Positions 32,923 through 41,312 of a stretch of 53,359 nucleotides of DNA are shown here, piece by piece (position 1 is the first letter of the stretch; each line of letters opens with the position of its first letter). A model generated the notes under the pieces. That model made no database searches. It was not told the origin of the DNA and worked only from the letters and a program-made list of their open reading frames with translations. Position numbers and translations under genes: made by a program. Origin of the DNA: VGRW01 sp031396695 (GTDB taxonomy: Bacteria > Myxococcota_A > UBA9160 > SZUA-336); NCBI GenBank assembly GCA_031396695.1, contig JANNLG010000031.1, positions 1-53,359 of the forward strand. Reading direction: 5' to 3'.

Positions 32923-33537
32923 TCAGGCGGGGGCGGAAATCGCCGCGAACGGCGCTTCGAGCCCGTCCAGGTGGGCGCTGCAGTTCAACAGCTCGATTTC
33001 GTGGGGGCGCTGCTTCGAGAGCACGGTGAGCGAGGTGTTCGACCAGGCTTCCGGCAGGACACGACTCTGGTCGGGCCGGGTCAGACGCTCGACCACCGAA
33101 CGGCACACCAATCCGTGGCTGATCACGGCCAGATTTCCGTCGAGCTCGGCCGCGCGTGCACCGACCGCGCGAAATACGCGCTCTACGCGCGCGTGGAACT
33201 CCGGCCAGGTCTCGCCGCCGGGCGGTGCGAAGTCGGGCGCGAAGATGTCGACGCCGATCTCGGCGTAGGAGCGGCCACGCAGCTCGCCGAAGTTCCGTTC
33301 GCACAGCTCCGGCCACAGCTCGAGCGGCGCGTTCGTCGCCGCGCGCACGCATTCGGCGGTGACGTGCGCGCGCGCGTGGTCGCTCGAGACGATCGCAGCG
33401 ACGCCGAGCCCCGCGAGCCGCGCGGCCAGACGCTCGGCTTGCGTGCGTCCCCGCTCCGAAAGCGGCGCGTCGGGGAGCTGAACCACCCGCTTCGCGTTCG
33501 CGGACGTCTCTCCGTGTCGGACCAGCAGGATCGCCAT
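32923..33537 (-). CDS. Histidine phosphatase family protein (phosphoglycerate mutase-like)
   Basis: This 204-aa protein of the RHG superfamily has its phospho-accepting His in LLVRHGETSAN (residues 4-14). Further active-site parts are PLSERGRTQA, SSDHARAHVTAE, FGELRG and a late ISHGLVCR. Relatives include CobC, GpmB-type and broad-specificity phosphatases. It is divergent from thyA. TAGGTT 7 nt upstream suggests a leaderless transcript. Confidence 0.88.
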   Translation of the reverse strand: MAILLVRHGETSANAKRVVQLPDAPLSERGRTQAERLAARLAGLGVAAIVSSDHARAHVTAECVRAATNAPLELWPELCERNFGELRGRSYAEIGVDIFAPDFAPPGGETWPEFHARVERVFRAVGARAAELDGNLAVISHGLVCRSVVERLTRPDQSRVLPEAWSNTSLTVLSKQRPHEIELLNCSAHLDGLEAPFAAISAPA

Positions 33538-33544
33538 CGCGGGA

Positions 33545-33550
33545 AACCTA
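33545..33550 (-). promoter_or_regulatory. Putative -10 box of the histidine phosphatase gene
   Basis: TAGGTT on the minus strand is 7 nt before ATG 33537. No SD is present between it and the start. Confidence 0.4.
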
Positions 33551-33568
33551 GCAGAGGTGGTAGCTTGG

Positions 33569-34369
33569 ATGTCGATGCAAGCCTATCTCGAGCTGCTGCG
33601 GCACGTGCGCGACCACGGCCTCTGCAAGCAGGACCGCACCGGCACCGGCACGCGCAGCGTGTTCGGCTGGCAGACGCGCTACGACCTGCGCCAGGGCTTT
33701 CCCGCGCTCACGACCAAGCGCCTGCACCTGCGCTCGATCTTCCACGAGCTGCTCTGGTTCCTGCGCGGTGACACGAACGTGCGTTACCTGCGCGAGCACG
33801 GCGTATCGATCTGGGACGAGTGGGCGGGCCCGGAGGGAGAGCTCGGTCCCGTATACGGCGCGCAGTGGCGCGCATGGCGGACCGCCGACGGACGCGTGAT
33901 CGACCAGCTCGCCGCCGTCGAAGAGCAGATCCGGCGCGATCCGGATTCGAGGCGCCTGATCGTGTCCGCCTGGAACGTGGGCGAGCTCGAGCGCATGGCG
34001 CTGCCGCCCTGCCACCTGCTATTCCAGTTCTACGTGGCCGAGGGTCGGCTCTCCTGCCAGCTCTACCAGCGCAGCGCCGACGTGTTTCTCGGCGTGCCGT
34101 TCAACATCGCCTCGTACGCGCTGCTCACGCACATGATGGCGCAGGTGACGGGCCTCGAGGTGGGCGACTTCGTGCACACGCTCGGTGACGCGCACCTGTA
34201 CTCGAACCACGTCGAGCAGGCGGACCTGCAGCTCTCCCGCACGCCCTACGAGCTGCCGCGGCTCGAGCTCCGGTCCGACGTGAAGTCGCTCGGCGACTTC
34301 AGCTACGACGACATCCGGCTGGTCGACTATCGCGCGCACCCCGCGATCGCCGCGCCGGTCGCGGTCTGA
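33569..34369 (+). CDS. thyA: Thymidylate synthase
   Basis: This cytosolic enzyme makes dTMP from dUMP and methylene-tetrahydrofolate. It is about 266 aa, the short ThyA form. Key parts are KQDRTGTGTRSVFG, ELLWFLRGDTNV, the nucleophile Cys in ALPPCHLLFQFYV, QRSADVFLGVPFNIASYALL and the LGDAHLYSNH motif. GAGGTGG precedes ATG 33569. ATG 33575 gives an N-terminus that aligns better with E. coli ThyA, so the start is uncertain by two codons. It is followed by folA after 10 nt. Confidence 0.95.
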   Translation: MSMQAYLELLRHVRDHGLCKQDRTGTGTRSVFGWQTRYDLRQGFPALTTKRLHLRSIFHELLWFLRGDTNVRYLREHGVSIWDEWAGPEGELGPVYGAQWRAWRTADGRVIDQLAAVEEQIRRDPDSRRLIVSAWNVGELERMALPPCHLLFQFYVAEGRLSCQLYQRSADVFLGVPFNIASYALLTHMMAQVTGLEVGDFVHTLGDAHLYSNHVEQADLQLSRTPYELPRLELRSDVKSLGDFSYDDIRLVDYRAHPAIAAPVAV

Positions 34370-34379
34370 GCGCGCGCGC

Positions 34380-34883
34380 GTGCTGACGCTGATCGTCGCC
34401 GTCGCCGAGAACGGCGTGATCGGGTCGCGCGGCGCACTGCCGTGGCGGCTGCCCGACGAGCTCGCGCACTTCAAGCGCACCACGCTCGGCAAGCCCGTGC
34501 TGATGGGCCGGCGCACCTACGAATCCCTCGGCCGGCCGCTACCCGGACGAGCGAACGTGGTCGTGTCGCGCGATCCGAAGTTCACCACGCACGGGGCGCT
34601 GGTCGCGCGCGATCTGGACGAGGCGATCGGCATGCACGCAGCGGCGCCGGAGCAGTTCGTGATCGGCGGCGCGTCGCTGTACGCCGAGGCGCTGCCCCGC
34701 GCCGAGCGGATCTACCTGACGCGCGTTCACGCGCGGCCGACGGGCGACGTGCACTTCCCCGAGCTCGCGTCGGGCGAATGGGGCGAGTCGCTGGTCTCGG
34801 AGCACCCGGCCGACGCGCGCCACGCGCACGCATTCTCGATCTACCTGCTGGTCCGACGCGGACGGGTTCAGAAGAGCGCGTAG
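34380..34883 (+). CDS. folA: Dihydrofolate reductase
   Basis: This 167-aa enzyme regenerates tetrahydrofolate consumed by ThyA. Recognisable parts are LIVAVAENGVIG, ALPWRLPDELAHFK (with the active-site acidic residue), KPVLMGRRTYES and FVIGGASLYAEAL. GTG 34380 starts 10 nt after thyA. The last 16 bp overlap the end of the convergent Crp/Fnr gene. thyA-folA is a common conserved pair. Confidence 0.94.
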   Translation: MLTLIVAVAENGVIGSRGALPWRLPDELAHFKRTTLGKPVLMGRRTYESLGRPLPGRANVVVSRDPKFTTHGALVARDLDEAIGMHAAAPEQFVIGGASLYAEALPRAERIYLTRVHARPTGDVHFPELASGEWGESLVSEHPADARHAHAFSIYLLVRRGRVQKSA

Positions 34884-35584
34884 CCTGCGTAGGCCTCGAG
34901 GGCCTCTTCGTCGAGCACGGTGATGATGCCGCGCTCCGCGCGCAGTACGCCCGCCTCGGTCCAGACGCGCATGTGCTTGTTCACGCTCTCGCGCGTGGCG
35001 CCGACCAGCTCACCGAGCTCGTGCTGCGGCAGCTTCAGGTCGATGCGCGTGCCGCCCGGCACCGGCTTGCCGTGCGCCTGCGCGAGCGTGAGCAGCTTCT
35101 TCGCGAGCCGGCCCGAGATGGAGAGCAGCATCGCGTCCTCCATCGCGTCCGAGAGCGAGCGCAGGCGCTGCGCCAGCGCGGTCGCGAGCTGGATCGCGAC
35201 CTTGGGATGCTGCTCCAGGAACGGGATGAAGTCGCGGCGCTGAAGGGTCAGCAGCTCCACCGCTTCGACCGCCGCGACCGTGGCCGAGCGGGGTTGTGAG
35301 TCGAGCAGCGCGATCTCGCCGAACACCTCGCCGGGCTCGAGGAACTTGAAGATGACTTCCTTGGCCTCGCCGCCCGAGCCCCCCGAGAAGATGCGCAGCC
35401 GGCCGCGCATCACGCCGTACAGCGTCGCGCCCTCGTCGCCCTTGCGGAACAGCACCTCGCGCGTGCGCAGCCTGCGCGTGCCGGTGATCGCGTACAGCAG
35501 GTCGAGCTCGCGCCGGTTCAGCCCCGCGAACACCGGAATGCGTTCGAGCAGGGCTCGGCCATCGACGACACGTACAAGCGCCAT
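34868..35584 (-). CDS. Crp/Fnr family transcriptional regulator
   Basis: A cyclic-nucleotide-binding beta-barrel (about residues 10-125, with GEVFGEIALLDSQPRSATV) is followed by a Crp-type winged helix (LPQHELGELVGATRESVNKHMRVW). I choose ATG 35584 because TATGCT lies 7 nt upstream; ATG 35596 would add four residues. The phosphate-cassette Arg/Ser pair (PRSATV) suggests it can bind cAMP or a similar ligand. It is divergent from the CHAT protease gene and close to a predicted cyclase, so a regulatory link is possible. Confidence 0.9.
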   Translation of the reverse strand: MALVRVVDGRALLERIPVFAGLNRRELDLLYAITGTRRLRTREVLFRKGDEGATLYGVMRGRLRIFSGGSGGEAKEVIFKFLEPGEVFGEIALLDSQPRSATVAAVEAVELLTLQRRDFIPFLEQHPKVAIQLATALAQRLRSLSDAMEDAMLLSISGRLAKKLLTLAQAHGKPVPGGTRIDLKLPQHELGELVGATRESVNKHMRVWTEAGVLRAERGIITVLDEEALEAYAGYALF

Positions 35585-35591
35585 GTTCGAC

Positions 35592-35597
35592 AGCATA
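35592..35597 (-). promoter_or_regulatory. Putative -10 box of the Crp/Fnr gene
   Basis: TATGCT on the minus strand ends 7 nt before ATG 35584. This start leaves no room for a Shine-Dalgarno, so a leaderless mRNA is predicted. Confidence 0.45.
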
Positions 35598-35623
35598 GTC
35601 CAAGCCTGCGGAGGCCGTTCGAG

Positions 35624-35629
35624 TACAAT
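35624..35629 (+). promoter_or_regulatory. Putative -10 box of the CHAT protease gene
   Basis: TACAAT in the context AGTACAAT lies exactly 6 nt before GTG 35636. The same octamer at the same spacing precedes the ShlB-type transporter gene on the minus strand at 41235-41240. Confidence 0.5.
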
Positions 35630-35635
35630 GCGAGC

Positions 35636-37597
35636 GTGCGACAGAGCGCGCTCCTGCTCGTCTCGCTCGCGTTCCTCCAGGCGGGGCTCGCGCTCGACGC
35701 TTGGGCGGCGGAGCCCGAGCGCTGCGAGTCACCCCCGAGTGCGCAGGCTGCGGAACCGGGCAGCGCCGCTGCCGAGAACGCGCGCGGCAATCAGCTCTCG
35801 CTGGCCGGCGACCCGCTCGCGGCGCTCGCGGCGCACCGGCAGGCCGAGCAGCTCGCACGCGCGCAGGGTGACCCGGCGCTCGCGCTGCGCGCCGCCGCGA
35901 ACGCCGCGCGCGACGAGCTCGATGTCCTCCAGATCGACGGTCTGCGCGTGCGGCTGATCGCGCTGCGCGTCGAAGTCGAGTCTCTGCCGGATGCAGACAC
36001 TCGGGCCGCGCTGCTTCTGCACGTCGGACGAAGTCTCTCCCGGCTCTCCGAGCGCGATCCGAAAGCCGCCCCGGAAGCGGTCGCGACGCTGCGTGCTGCG
36101 GAGTCCGCCGCGCGCGCGAGCTCGAACGAGCGCCTGCGCTCTTACGCGATCGGCTGGCAGGGGGCGCTCTACGAACGGGGAAACCACCGCGCGGAGGCGC
36201 TCGACCTGACGCGCCGGGCGCTGTTCGCCGCGCAGAGTGCGGACTCGGTCGACGCGCTCTACCGCTGGCAGTGGCAGCTCGGACGGCTGCGCCGCGCCGA
36301 AGGCGACACGCCGGGCGCGCTGCGCGAGTACCGCGCAGCCGCGGCCACGCTCGCGCGCATGCGCGCCGAGGGCACGGCCCCGCTCGCGGGCGACCAGTCG
36401 TTCGCGCACGACGTCGAGCCGCTCTACGACGAGCTCGTCGACCTGCTGCTCTACCAGGCATCGACCACCGAAGACGCCGCCGCGCGCCACGCCCTGCTCG
36501 CGGAAGCCCGCAACACCAGCGAGGATCAGAAAGTCGCGGAGCTGCGCGACTACTTCCGCGACGACTGTCTCGACTCCGAGCGCCGCGCCGCGCCGGAGTC
36601 CGTGCCGGGGGCGCTGCTCGTCTATCCGATCCTGCTGCCCGATCGAATGGAGCTGGTGGTCGGAAGCTCCCGCGGGCTCGAGAGCATCTCCGTGCCGGTC
36701 GGCCGCGCACGCCTCACCGCCGAAGTGAAGACGCTGCGCACGCTGCTCGAGAAGCGCACCACACGCCAGTTCCTTCCCCACGCGCAACAGCTCTACGACT
36801 GGCTGGTGCGCCCGCTCGAGGCGCGGCTCGCCGAGCCGGGCGTCACCGCGCTCGTGTTCGTGCCGAGCGGTCCGCTGCGCACGATTCCGTTTGCGGCGCT
36901 GCACGACCGCGACAGCAAGCGCTTCCTGATCGAGCGCGTGCCGATCGCGATCACGCCGGGCCTCACGCTCACCGACCCACGCCGCATCGACCGCGCCAAC
37001 GTGCAGCTGCTCTCCGCCGGCGTCTCTGAATCCGTGCAGGGGTTCCCTCCGCTCGAGAACGTCCCGAACGAGCTGCGTGCGGTGGGGGAGGTGTTTCCCG
37101 GCAGCAAGCTCTTGAACGATCAGTTTGCGATCACGCGCTTCTCCGACGCGCTCCAGACCAAGCCCTTCGGCATCGTGCACATCGCCTCGCACGGCGAATT
37201 CACGGCCGATGCCTCGCAGAGCTTTCTGCTCGCGTGGGACGGCAAGATCTCGATGGCCGATCTGTCCGCGCTGGTCGGCGTGACGCGCTTCCGCACTCAG
37301 CCGCTCGAGCTGCTCACGCTCTCCGCGTGCGAGACCGCCGCCGGCGACGAGCGCGCAGCGCTCGGCCTCGCGGGCGTCGCGGTGCGTTCCGGCGCGCGCA
37401 GCGCGCTCGCCACGCTCTGGTCCGTGAACGACGAGGCGTCGGCGGAGCTGCTCGCGGACTTCTACCGCGCGCTCGCCAATCCGGAGCTGTCGCGCGCGCA
37501 GGCGCTGCAGCGCGCGCAGCTCGCGGTGATGCAGATCCACCGCTGGCGACACCCGGGCTATTGGTCGCCGTACCTGCTGATCTCGAGCTGGCTGTAG
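35636..37597 (+). CDS. Secreted TPR-CHAT domain protease
   Basis: This 653-aa protein has a signal peptide (about residues 1-24, cleavage near DAWAAEP). A helical region of TPR-like repeats follows (about 35-330, for example LSLAGDPLAALAAHRQAEQLA). The C-terminal CHAT domain covers about 340-650. The caspase-like dyad is H519 in IASHGEF and C565 in SACETAAGD. CHAT domains are clan CD cysteine peptidases that often act with TPR sensors. The next gene, a CHASE2 cyclase, begins 3 nt after the stop, so they are coupled. The mature protein should be outside the cytoplasm, which is unusual for a caspase-like enzyme but normal for this neighbourhood type. Substrate unknown. Confidence 0.9.
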   Translation: MRQSALLLVSLAFLQAGLALDAWAAEPERCESPPSAQAAEPGSAAAENARGNQLSLAGDPLAALAAHRQAEQLARAQGDPALALRAAANAARDELDVLQIDGLRVRLIALRVEVESLPDADTRAALLLHVGRSLSRLSERDPKAAPEAVATLRAAESAARASSNERLRSYAIGWQGALYERGNHRAEALDLTRRALFAAQSADSVDALYRWQWQLGRLRRAEGDTPGALREYRAAAATLARMRAEGTAPLAGDQSFAHDVEPLYDELVDLLLYQASTTEDAAARHALLAEARNTSEDQKVAELRDYFRDDCLDSERRAAPESVPGALLVYPILLPDRMELVVGSSRGLESISVPVGRARLTAEVKTLRTLLEKRTTRQFLPHAQQLYDWLVRPLEARLAEPGVTALVFVPSGPLRTIPFAALHDRDSKRFLIERVPIAITPGLTLTDPRRIDRANVQLLSAGVSESVQGFPPLENVPNELRAVGEVFPGSKLLNDQFAITRFSDALQTKPFGIVHIASHGEFTADASQSFLLAWDGKISMADLSALVGVTRFRTQPLELLTLSACETAAGDERAALGLAGVAVRSGARSALATLWSVNDEASAELLADFYRALANPELSRAQALQRAQLAVMQIHRWRHPGYWSPYLLISSWL

Positions 37598-37599
37598 CC

Positions 37600-39528
37600 G
37601 TGCTGCGCTCGCCGCTCGCCGCCGCCCTCGCGATCGGCCTCGCGGTCGCTGGCCTGGTGCTCGCGCTCGGCGCGCAGGGCTGGTTCCAGCGCGCGGATCT
37701 CGCGCTCTACGATCGCTTCCTGTCGCTCGAGCCGGTGCCGCCGCAGCAGGACCCGCACGTCGCGATCCTCGCCATCACCGAGAGCGACATCGCGGAGCTC
37801 GGCCAGTACCCGATCTCGGACCGCGTGGTGGCGACGGCGCTGCGCAAGCTGCTCGACAGCGGCGCGCGCGTGGTCGGCCTCGACATCCACCGCGACATCC
37901 CGATCGAGCCGGGCGCCGCCGAGCTCGACGCGCTGTTCCGGAGCGAGGATCGGGTGGTGGCGGTGTACCTGTTCGGCACACAGCGCGATCAACGCGTGCC
38001 CGGACCGGTCGCGCTTCGAAGCAGCGAGCGGCTCGGCTTCAACGACGTGCTGCCCGATCGCGACACCGTTCGGCGTGGTCTGCTGTTCCTGGACGACGGC
38101 CGCGACGACGTGGGCTGGTCGTTCGCGCTGCGACTCGCGCTGGCCTGGCTCGAGGGCGCCGGCGTCCATCCCGCACCCGCGATCGAGAACGCCGACTGGC
38201 TGCAGCTCGGGCCGACCACGATCCGGCCGTTCTCGGGCGACGATGGCGGCTACATCGACCAGGACGACGCCGGCTACCAGTTCATGGTCGACTTCCGCTA
38301 CGCCGCGCGCGGCTTCGACCAGTTCCGGCTCGCACCTCTGCTGCGCGGCGAGATCGACGCGGCGCGCATCCGCGATCGCGTCGTGATCGTGGGCGTGACC
38401 GCCGACAGCCTGCCGGACTTCTTCCACGTGCCGGTCGCGTCGGGTCTCTCCGTCGGCAAGACCTCGAGCGGCGTCGAAGCGCAGGCCATTCACGGCGTCG
38501 AATTGCACGGACACATCACGAGTCAGCTGATCCGCTTCGGGCTCGGCGAGTCGCGCCCGCTGGCGGTGCTCTCGAACCTGCAGGAAGCGCTGCTCGTGCT
38601 GCTCGCCGCCGCGCTCGGCTGCGCACTGGCGCGACTCGGCTCGAACGGCGCGCTGGTCGTAGCTCTGCTCGTCGTGGGCGGCAGCGGGCTGATCTTCGCC
38701 GCCGGTGCGGTCGCGTTCCGCGTCGGTGTATGGGTGCCGCTCGCCGGCCCCGGGGTCGCCTGGCTGGCTTCGTTCGGCCTGCTGGTCGCGTGGTCGTCGA
38801 GCCAGGAGCGCACGCAGCGCGCTGCGCTCATGCGGCTGTTCTCGCGCCACGTCTCGCCCGAAGTGGCAGACGAGATCTGGCGCCAGCGCCACCTGTTCCT
38901 GGGCGCGAGCGGCCGCCCGCCGTCGCACCGCCTGGTCGCGACCGTGCTGTTCGTCGACATGAAGGGCTACACCGCGAGCGCCGAGAAGCTCGAGCCGGAG
39001 GCGCTGATGGGCTGGGTGAACGAGTTCATGGAGCCGATGGCCGAGCTCGTAGTCCGACACGGCGGCGTGGTCGACGACTACTTCGGCGACGGCATCAAGG
39101 CGAACTTCGGCGTGCCGTTCGCGCGCACGAGCGACAGCGAGATCGCGGACGACGCGCGCCGCGCGGTCCGCTGCGCGATCGACATGGGCGCGACGCTCTC
39201 GCGCATCAACGCCGGCTATCGCGAGCGCGGCCTGCCGACCGTCGCGATGCGCATCGGCGTGAACACCGGCCCGGTCGTCGCGGGAAGCCTCGGCAGCGCC
39301 GAACGGCTCAAGTACACGGTGGTGGGAGCCTCGGTCGTGGTCGCGCAGCGACTCGAGGCGCTCGATGACGTCGAGCACGACTTCGACACCGCTCCGTGTC
39401 GCATCCTGGTTTCGGAGCAGACCGCGCGCCAGCTCGGCGACGCCTTCCGCCTCGAGCCGCTCGGTCCACGCACGTTGAAGGGCCGCGACGAGCCCGTCTC
39501 CGTCTTCCGCGTGCTCGGCTCGGCCTAG
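37600..39528 (+). CDS. CHASE2 sensor with class III nucleotide-cyclase-like domain
   Basis: This 642-aa protein starts at GTG 37600. An N-terminal membrane helix (about 5-24) is followed by an extracytoplasmic CHASE2 domain (about 30-315), three transmembrane helices (about 325-400) and a cyclase domain (about 445-620). Both metal Asp residues are kept: D453 in FVDMKGYT and D497 in YFGDGIK. In the C-terminal motif, usually VGDTVNxAxRLE, this protein reads VVGASVVVAQRLE (G576-E586), so the Asp and the transition-state Asn are missing while R584 remains. It may be a weak or altered cyclase or a nucleotide sensor. It is coupled to the CHAT gene. Confidence 0.88.
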   Translation: MLRSPLAAALAIGLAVAGLVLALGAQGWFQRADLALYDRFLSLEPVPPQQDPHVAILAITESDIAELGQYPISDRVVATALRKLLDSGARVVGLDIHRDIPIEPGAAELDALFRSEDRVVAVYLFGTQRDQRVPGPVALRSSERLGFNDVLPDRDTVRRGLLFLDDGRDDVGWSFALRLALAWLEGAGVHPAPAIENADWLQLGPTTIRPFSGDDGGYIDQDDAGYQFMVDFRYAARGFDQFRLAPLLRGEIDAARIRDRVVIVGVTADSLPDFFHVPVASGLSVGKTSSGVEAQAIHGVELHGHITSQLIRFGLGESRPLAVLSNLQEALLVLLAAALGCALARLGSNGALVVALLVVGGSGLIFAAGAVAFRVGVWVPLAGPGVAWLASFGLLVAWSSSQERTQRAALMRLFSRHVSPEVADEIWRQRHLFLGASGRPPSHRLVATVLFVDMKGYTASAEKLEPEALMGWVNEFMEPMAELVVRHGGVVDDYFGDGIKANFGVPFARTSDSEIADDARRAVRCAIDMGATLSRINAGYRERGLPTVAMRIGVNTGPVVAGSLGSAERLKYTVVGASVVVAQRLEALDDVEHDFDTAPCRILVSEQTARQLGDAFRLEPLGPRTLKGRDEPVSVFRVLGSA

Positions 39529-41228
39529 AAAGCGACGAGGCTCATTTCGACCGAGATGCCGGAGTTCTGCAGCCCTCCGCCGTTCTGATCCTCGATGTGA
39601 CGCAGAGGGCTGCCCCAGTACACCGCGACGTTGGCGCGGTCCGCGAGCTGGTAGCGCAGACCCAGCCCGACGCTCGCGAGCCAGCGCATCCCAAACGTGT
39701 CCTCGTGGTTCCAGGCCTTGCCCCAGTCGACAAACGGCGCGAGCTGCAGCCGGTCGCGCCCGTTCGCGTCGCGCAGGATCGGGACGCGCAGCTCGAGCGA
39801 CGCGATCGCGCCGCTGTCACGCACGATCTGATTCACGTGGTAGCCGCGCACCGTCGCCATGCCGCCGATCGAGAGCTGGTCGAGCGGCAGCAGCGGATCC
39901 TGCGCGAGCTGCAGGTCGATCCGCGCGATCAATTGACTCGAGCGCCAGCTCTCCGGCAGGCGCCGCGCGTACTGCGCCTGCGCGAGCCAGTACGTGAAGC
40001 GCGAGTCGGGAATGCGCGAGTCGTCCGAGGTGGTCGAATCGAACGCGTCGAGCCCGAAGTTGCCCGACACGCGCAGCGCGATCACCTGCTCGCGCGAGCG
40101 CTCGAAGAACGACGCGAACGCGCGCACGATCGTCTCCTTCGTGCGTCCGTTGTCGATGCCCTCGGTGAAGCCGAAGTCCTCGCCCAGAATGCGCAGCCGG
40201 CTCTGTTGCAGCTCGCCCGTGACGCCGAGCTCGAGGCTCGAAGCGGGCGTTGCGAACAGCGGCTGCGACAGCGTGACGCTGTAGCTTGTGCGATCGCTGC
40301 GCACGTCGAGGTCGCTGAACGGCTCCTCTACCACCTCGCTGCGGCTCAGGTTCCAGGCCAGCGCGAGCCGCGTGTCCCACTTCGTGAAGGGGACGTCGTA
40401 GCTCGCCTCCCACTCGGAGAGCCCCTGGCCTTGCGAGTAGGTCGCGCTCAGCGTGTCGGCGTTGCCGGTCAGGTCGATGTCGGCGAGTGTCGCTTCCGCG
40501 CGATCGCCGCCGATGCTGGTCGCGATGTCGTTCGCGACGCGGAAGCCGAGCTGGAACGGGAACGCCTCCTCGACGCGCAGATCGAGCACGCTCTCGTCGC
40601 GCGTCGGTCCCGGCTGCAGGCGCGCGTCGATGCGGCGGATCTGCGGCGCCTGCTGCAAGAGCTCGAGCGCCTGCTCGAGCTCGATCACGTTCAGCGGCTC
40701 GCGCGCGCCGCGCCGCACGCGCGCCTCGAGCCAACCGTCGCGCAGCCAGCGCGAGCCGGTCACCGAAACCTCGCCGAGCCGGCCCTCGACGATCCGGAGC
40801 TCGATCACGCCGCCCTCGGGATCCTGATCCGGCAGCGTCGCGCCGGAACTCAAGTAGCCCTTCTCGACATACATGCGGGTCACGGCATCGCGAGCGGCCA
40901 GCAGCTCCTCGGAGCCGACCTCGCGTCCGGTCCAAGGCGCGAGCGCCGCCGAGAAGTCCGCCTCGCTGAACACCGTGCCACCGACCACGCGCCAGCCCGA
41001 CACGAAAATGCGCAGCCCCGACGACAGTCGCTCGCGCTCCGACGCCTGCGGCAGCTCGACTTCGGGCAGCGCGAGCGGCGGCAGGTCAGACGGCGTGTCG
41101 AACCTAGGCAGCTCCGGCCGCGTGTCCTGCGGACCTCGAATCGTCTGCGCGATCGCGTCTCCACCCGCGCCGAACAGTCCGACGAACAGAGCGACGGCAA
41201 GCGACGCCACGCGCGACCGACCCGTCAT
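39525..41228 (-). CDS. ShlB/FhaC/HecB-type outer-membrane transporter (TpsB-like)
   Basis: This 567-aa protein starts at ATG 41228. A signal peptide (about 1-27) and a Pro-rich linker precede two POTRA domains (about 75-225, including VTRMYVEKGYLSSGATLPDQ). A 16-strand Omp85-superfamily barrel follows. The VRGY motif of the conserved barrel loop is in GGMATVRGYHVNQIVRDSGA, and the last residue is Phe. TpsB proteins export one partner exoprotein; no TpsA or filamentous haemagglutinin gene is in the window. It converges on the cyclase (4-bp overlap) and is divergent from the DUF928 genes. Confidence 0.9.
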   Translation of the reverse strand: MTGRSRVASLAVALFVGLFGAGGDAIAQTIRGPQDTRPELPRFDTPSDLPPLALPEVELPQASERERLSSGLRIFVSGWRVVGGTVFSEADFSAALAPWTGREVGSEELLAARDAVTRMYVEKGYLSSGATLPDQDPEGGVIELRIVEGRLGEVSVTGSRWLRDGWLEARVRRGAREPLNVIELEQALELLQQAPQIRRIDARLQPGPTRDESVLDLRVEEAFPFQLGFRVANDIATSIGGDRAEATLADIDLTGNADTLSATYSQGQGLSEWEASYDVPFTKWDTRLALAWNLSRSEVVEEPFSDLDVRSDRTSYSVTLSQPLFATPASSLELGVTGELQQSRLRILGEDFGFTEGIDNGRTKETIVRAFASFFERSREQVIALRVSGNFGLDAFDSTTSDDSRIPDSRFTYWLAQAQYARRLPESWRSSQLIARIDLQLAQDPLLPLDQLSIGGMATVRGYHVNQIVRDSGAIASLELRVPILRDANGRDRLQLAPFVDWGKAWNHEDTFGMRWLASVGLGLRYQLADRANVAVYWGSPLRHIEDQNGGGLQNSGISVEMSLVAF

Positions 41229-41234
41229 CGACGG

Positions 41235-41240
41235 ATTGTA
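41235..41240 (-). promoter_or_regulatory. Putative -10 box of the ShlB-type transporter gene
   Basis: TACAAT on the minus strand, in AGTACAAT, is 6 nt before ATG 41228. It is identical in sequence and spacing to the element before the CHAT gene. Confidence 0.5.
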
Positions 41241-41312
41241 CTTCTTCCGGGCGGGTTCTTGATCGCGTACACTCGACCGAGTTCGAATCGCTTCGGGTCG
41301 AAGGAGCCGTTC

